Origin: Acidobacterium capsulatum ATCC 51196 | GTDB taxonomy: Bacteria > Acidobacteriota > Terriglobia > Terriglobales > Acidobacteriaceae | Length of the DNA: 64,000 nt | NCBI RefSeq assembly: GCF_000022565.1 | Contig: NC_012483.1 | Location: 930,001-994,000 of the forward strand | Direction: 5' to 3' | Shown here: piece by piece, positions 63,980 to 64,000 of the stretch | How the letters are laid out: each line of letters opens with the position of its first letter | Position numbering within the stretch: position 1 is the first letter of the stretch | Notes under the pieces: generated by a model | The model's input: only the letters and a program-made list of their open reading frames with translations | The model's database searches: none | Told to the model about the DNA's origin: nothing | Program-made: the position numbers and the translations under genes

Positions 63980-64000
63980 CAATACGGTCTTCCTCTCAGG

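Overview
This is a chromosomal window from a high-GC Gram-negative bacterium, most likely of the Acidobacteriaceae (Terriglobia). The pointers are the HpnC/HpnD/HpnE hopanoid-squalene cluster, an Oar-like TonB receptor with a carboxypeptidase-regulatory domain, HemQ-type haem synthesis, the GlgE pathway, and a dense set of CAGTNNN and GTCATTCTGAG intergenic repeats. The species call is inference. No rRNA, tRNA, CRISPR array, prophage or insertion sequence was found by eye.

Layout. (1) 0.1-8.4 kb, minus strand: a hopanoid operon read hemQ > hpnA > hpnG > two zinc alcohol dehydrogenases > hpnC > hpnD > hpnE. Many junctions are 4-nt start/stop overlaps. A FadD-type acyl-CoA ligase lies upstream (8.9-10.7 kb). 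(2) 10.8-12.6 kb: repeats and a low-GC DUF2971-like gene. (3) 12.6-27.7 kb: an exopolysaccharide region. A minus operon carries an epimerase, HddC, HddA, Wzc, Wza, a Wzy-like polymerase, a GT4 and a Wzx-like flippase. A divergent plus operon carries a GT2, a WecB/TagA/CpsF transferase and a transaldolase. A further minus operon carries a GT2, GmhA and GmhB. Together HddA, HddC, GmhA and GmhB make the whole GDP-D-glycero-D-manno-heptose route, and the transaldolase could supply sedoheptulose-7-phosphate. (4) 28.0-33.4 kb, plus: a phytoene-dehydrogenase-like oxidoreductase, then glpK-glpD-glpF behind a perfect 18-bp palindrome. (5) 33.4-41.3 kb, minus: glgE, a treS-maltokinase fusion, a GT-A-like gene and a membrane protein (trehalose to alpha-glucan), with a DUF4126 protein after them. 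(6) 41.6-47.6 kb: a polyprenol-type GT2, a group III truncated haemoglobin, threonine aldolase, a cupin and an NmrA-like reductase divergent from a LysR regulator broken by a one-base frameshift.

(7) 48.3-64.0 kb: a catabolic region. It has a secreted beta-helix protein, a TonB-dependent receptor, an APC permease, a secreted GH36-like alpha-galactosidase/alpha-N-acetylgalactosaminidase with a PKD-like tail, a DeoR/AgaR-type repressor, a PfkB kinase, an AgaS-type isomerase, a GatZ/KbaZ aldolase subunit and an M20 hydrolase. A 16-bp motif, ATTYCGTWTTATTAYC, occurs before the permease, the glycosidase and the kinase and ties them into one probable regulon. The logic suggests use of a GalNAc/galactose-containing glycan through tagatose phosphates.

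The most unusual structural feature is a composite intergenic element seen three times: a CAGTNNN heptamer array, a GTCATTCTGAG/GAATCCCGGC core, and an inverted ACTGNNN array. The most interesting functional lead is the pair of dehydrogenases inside the hopanoid operon, which could catalyse a reductive side-chain step.
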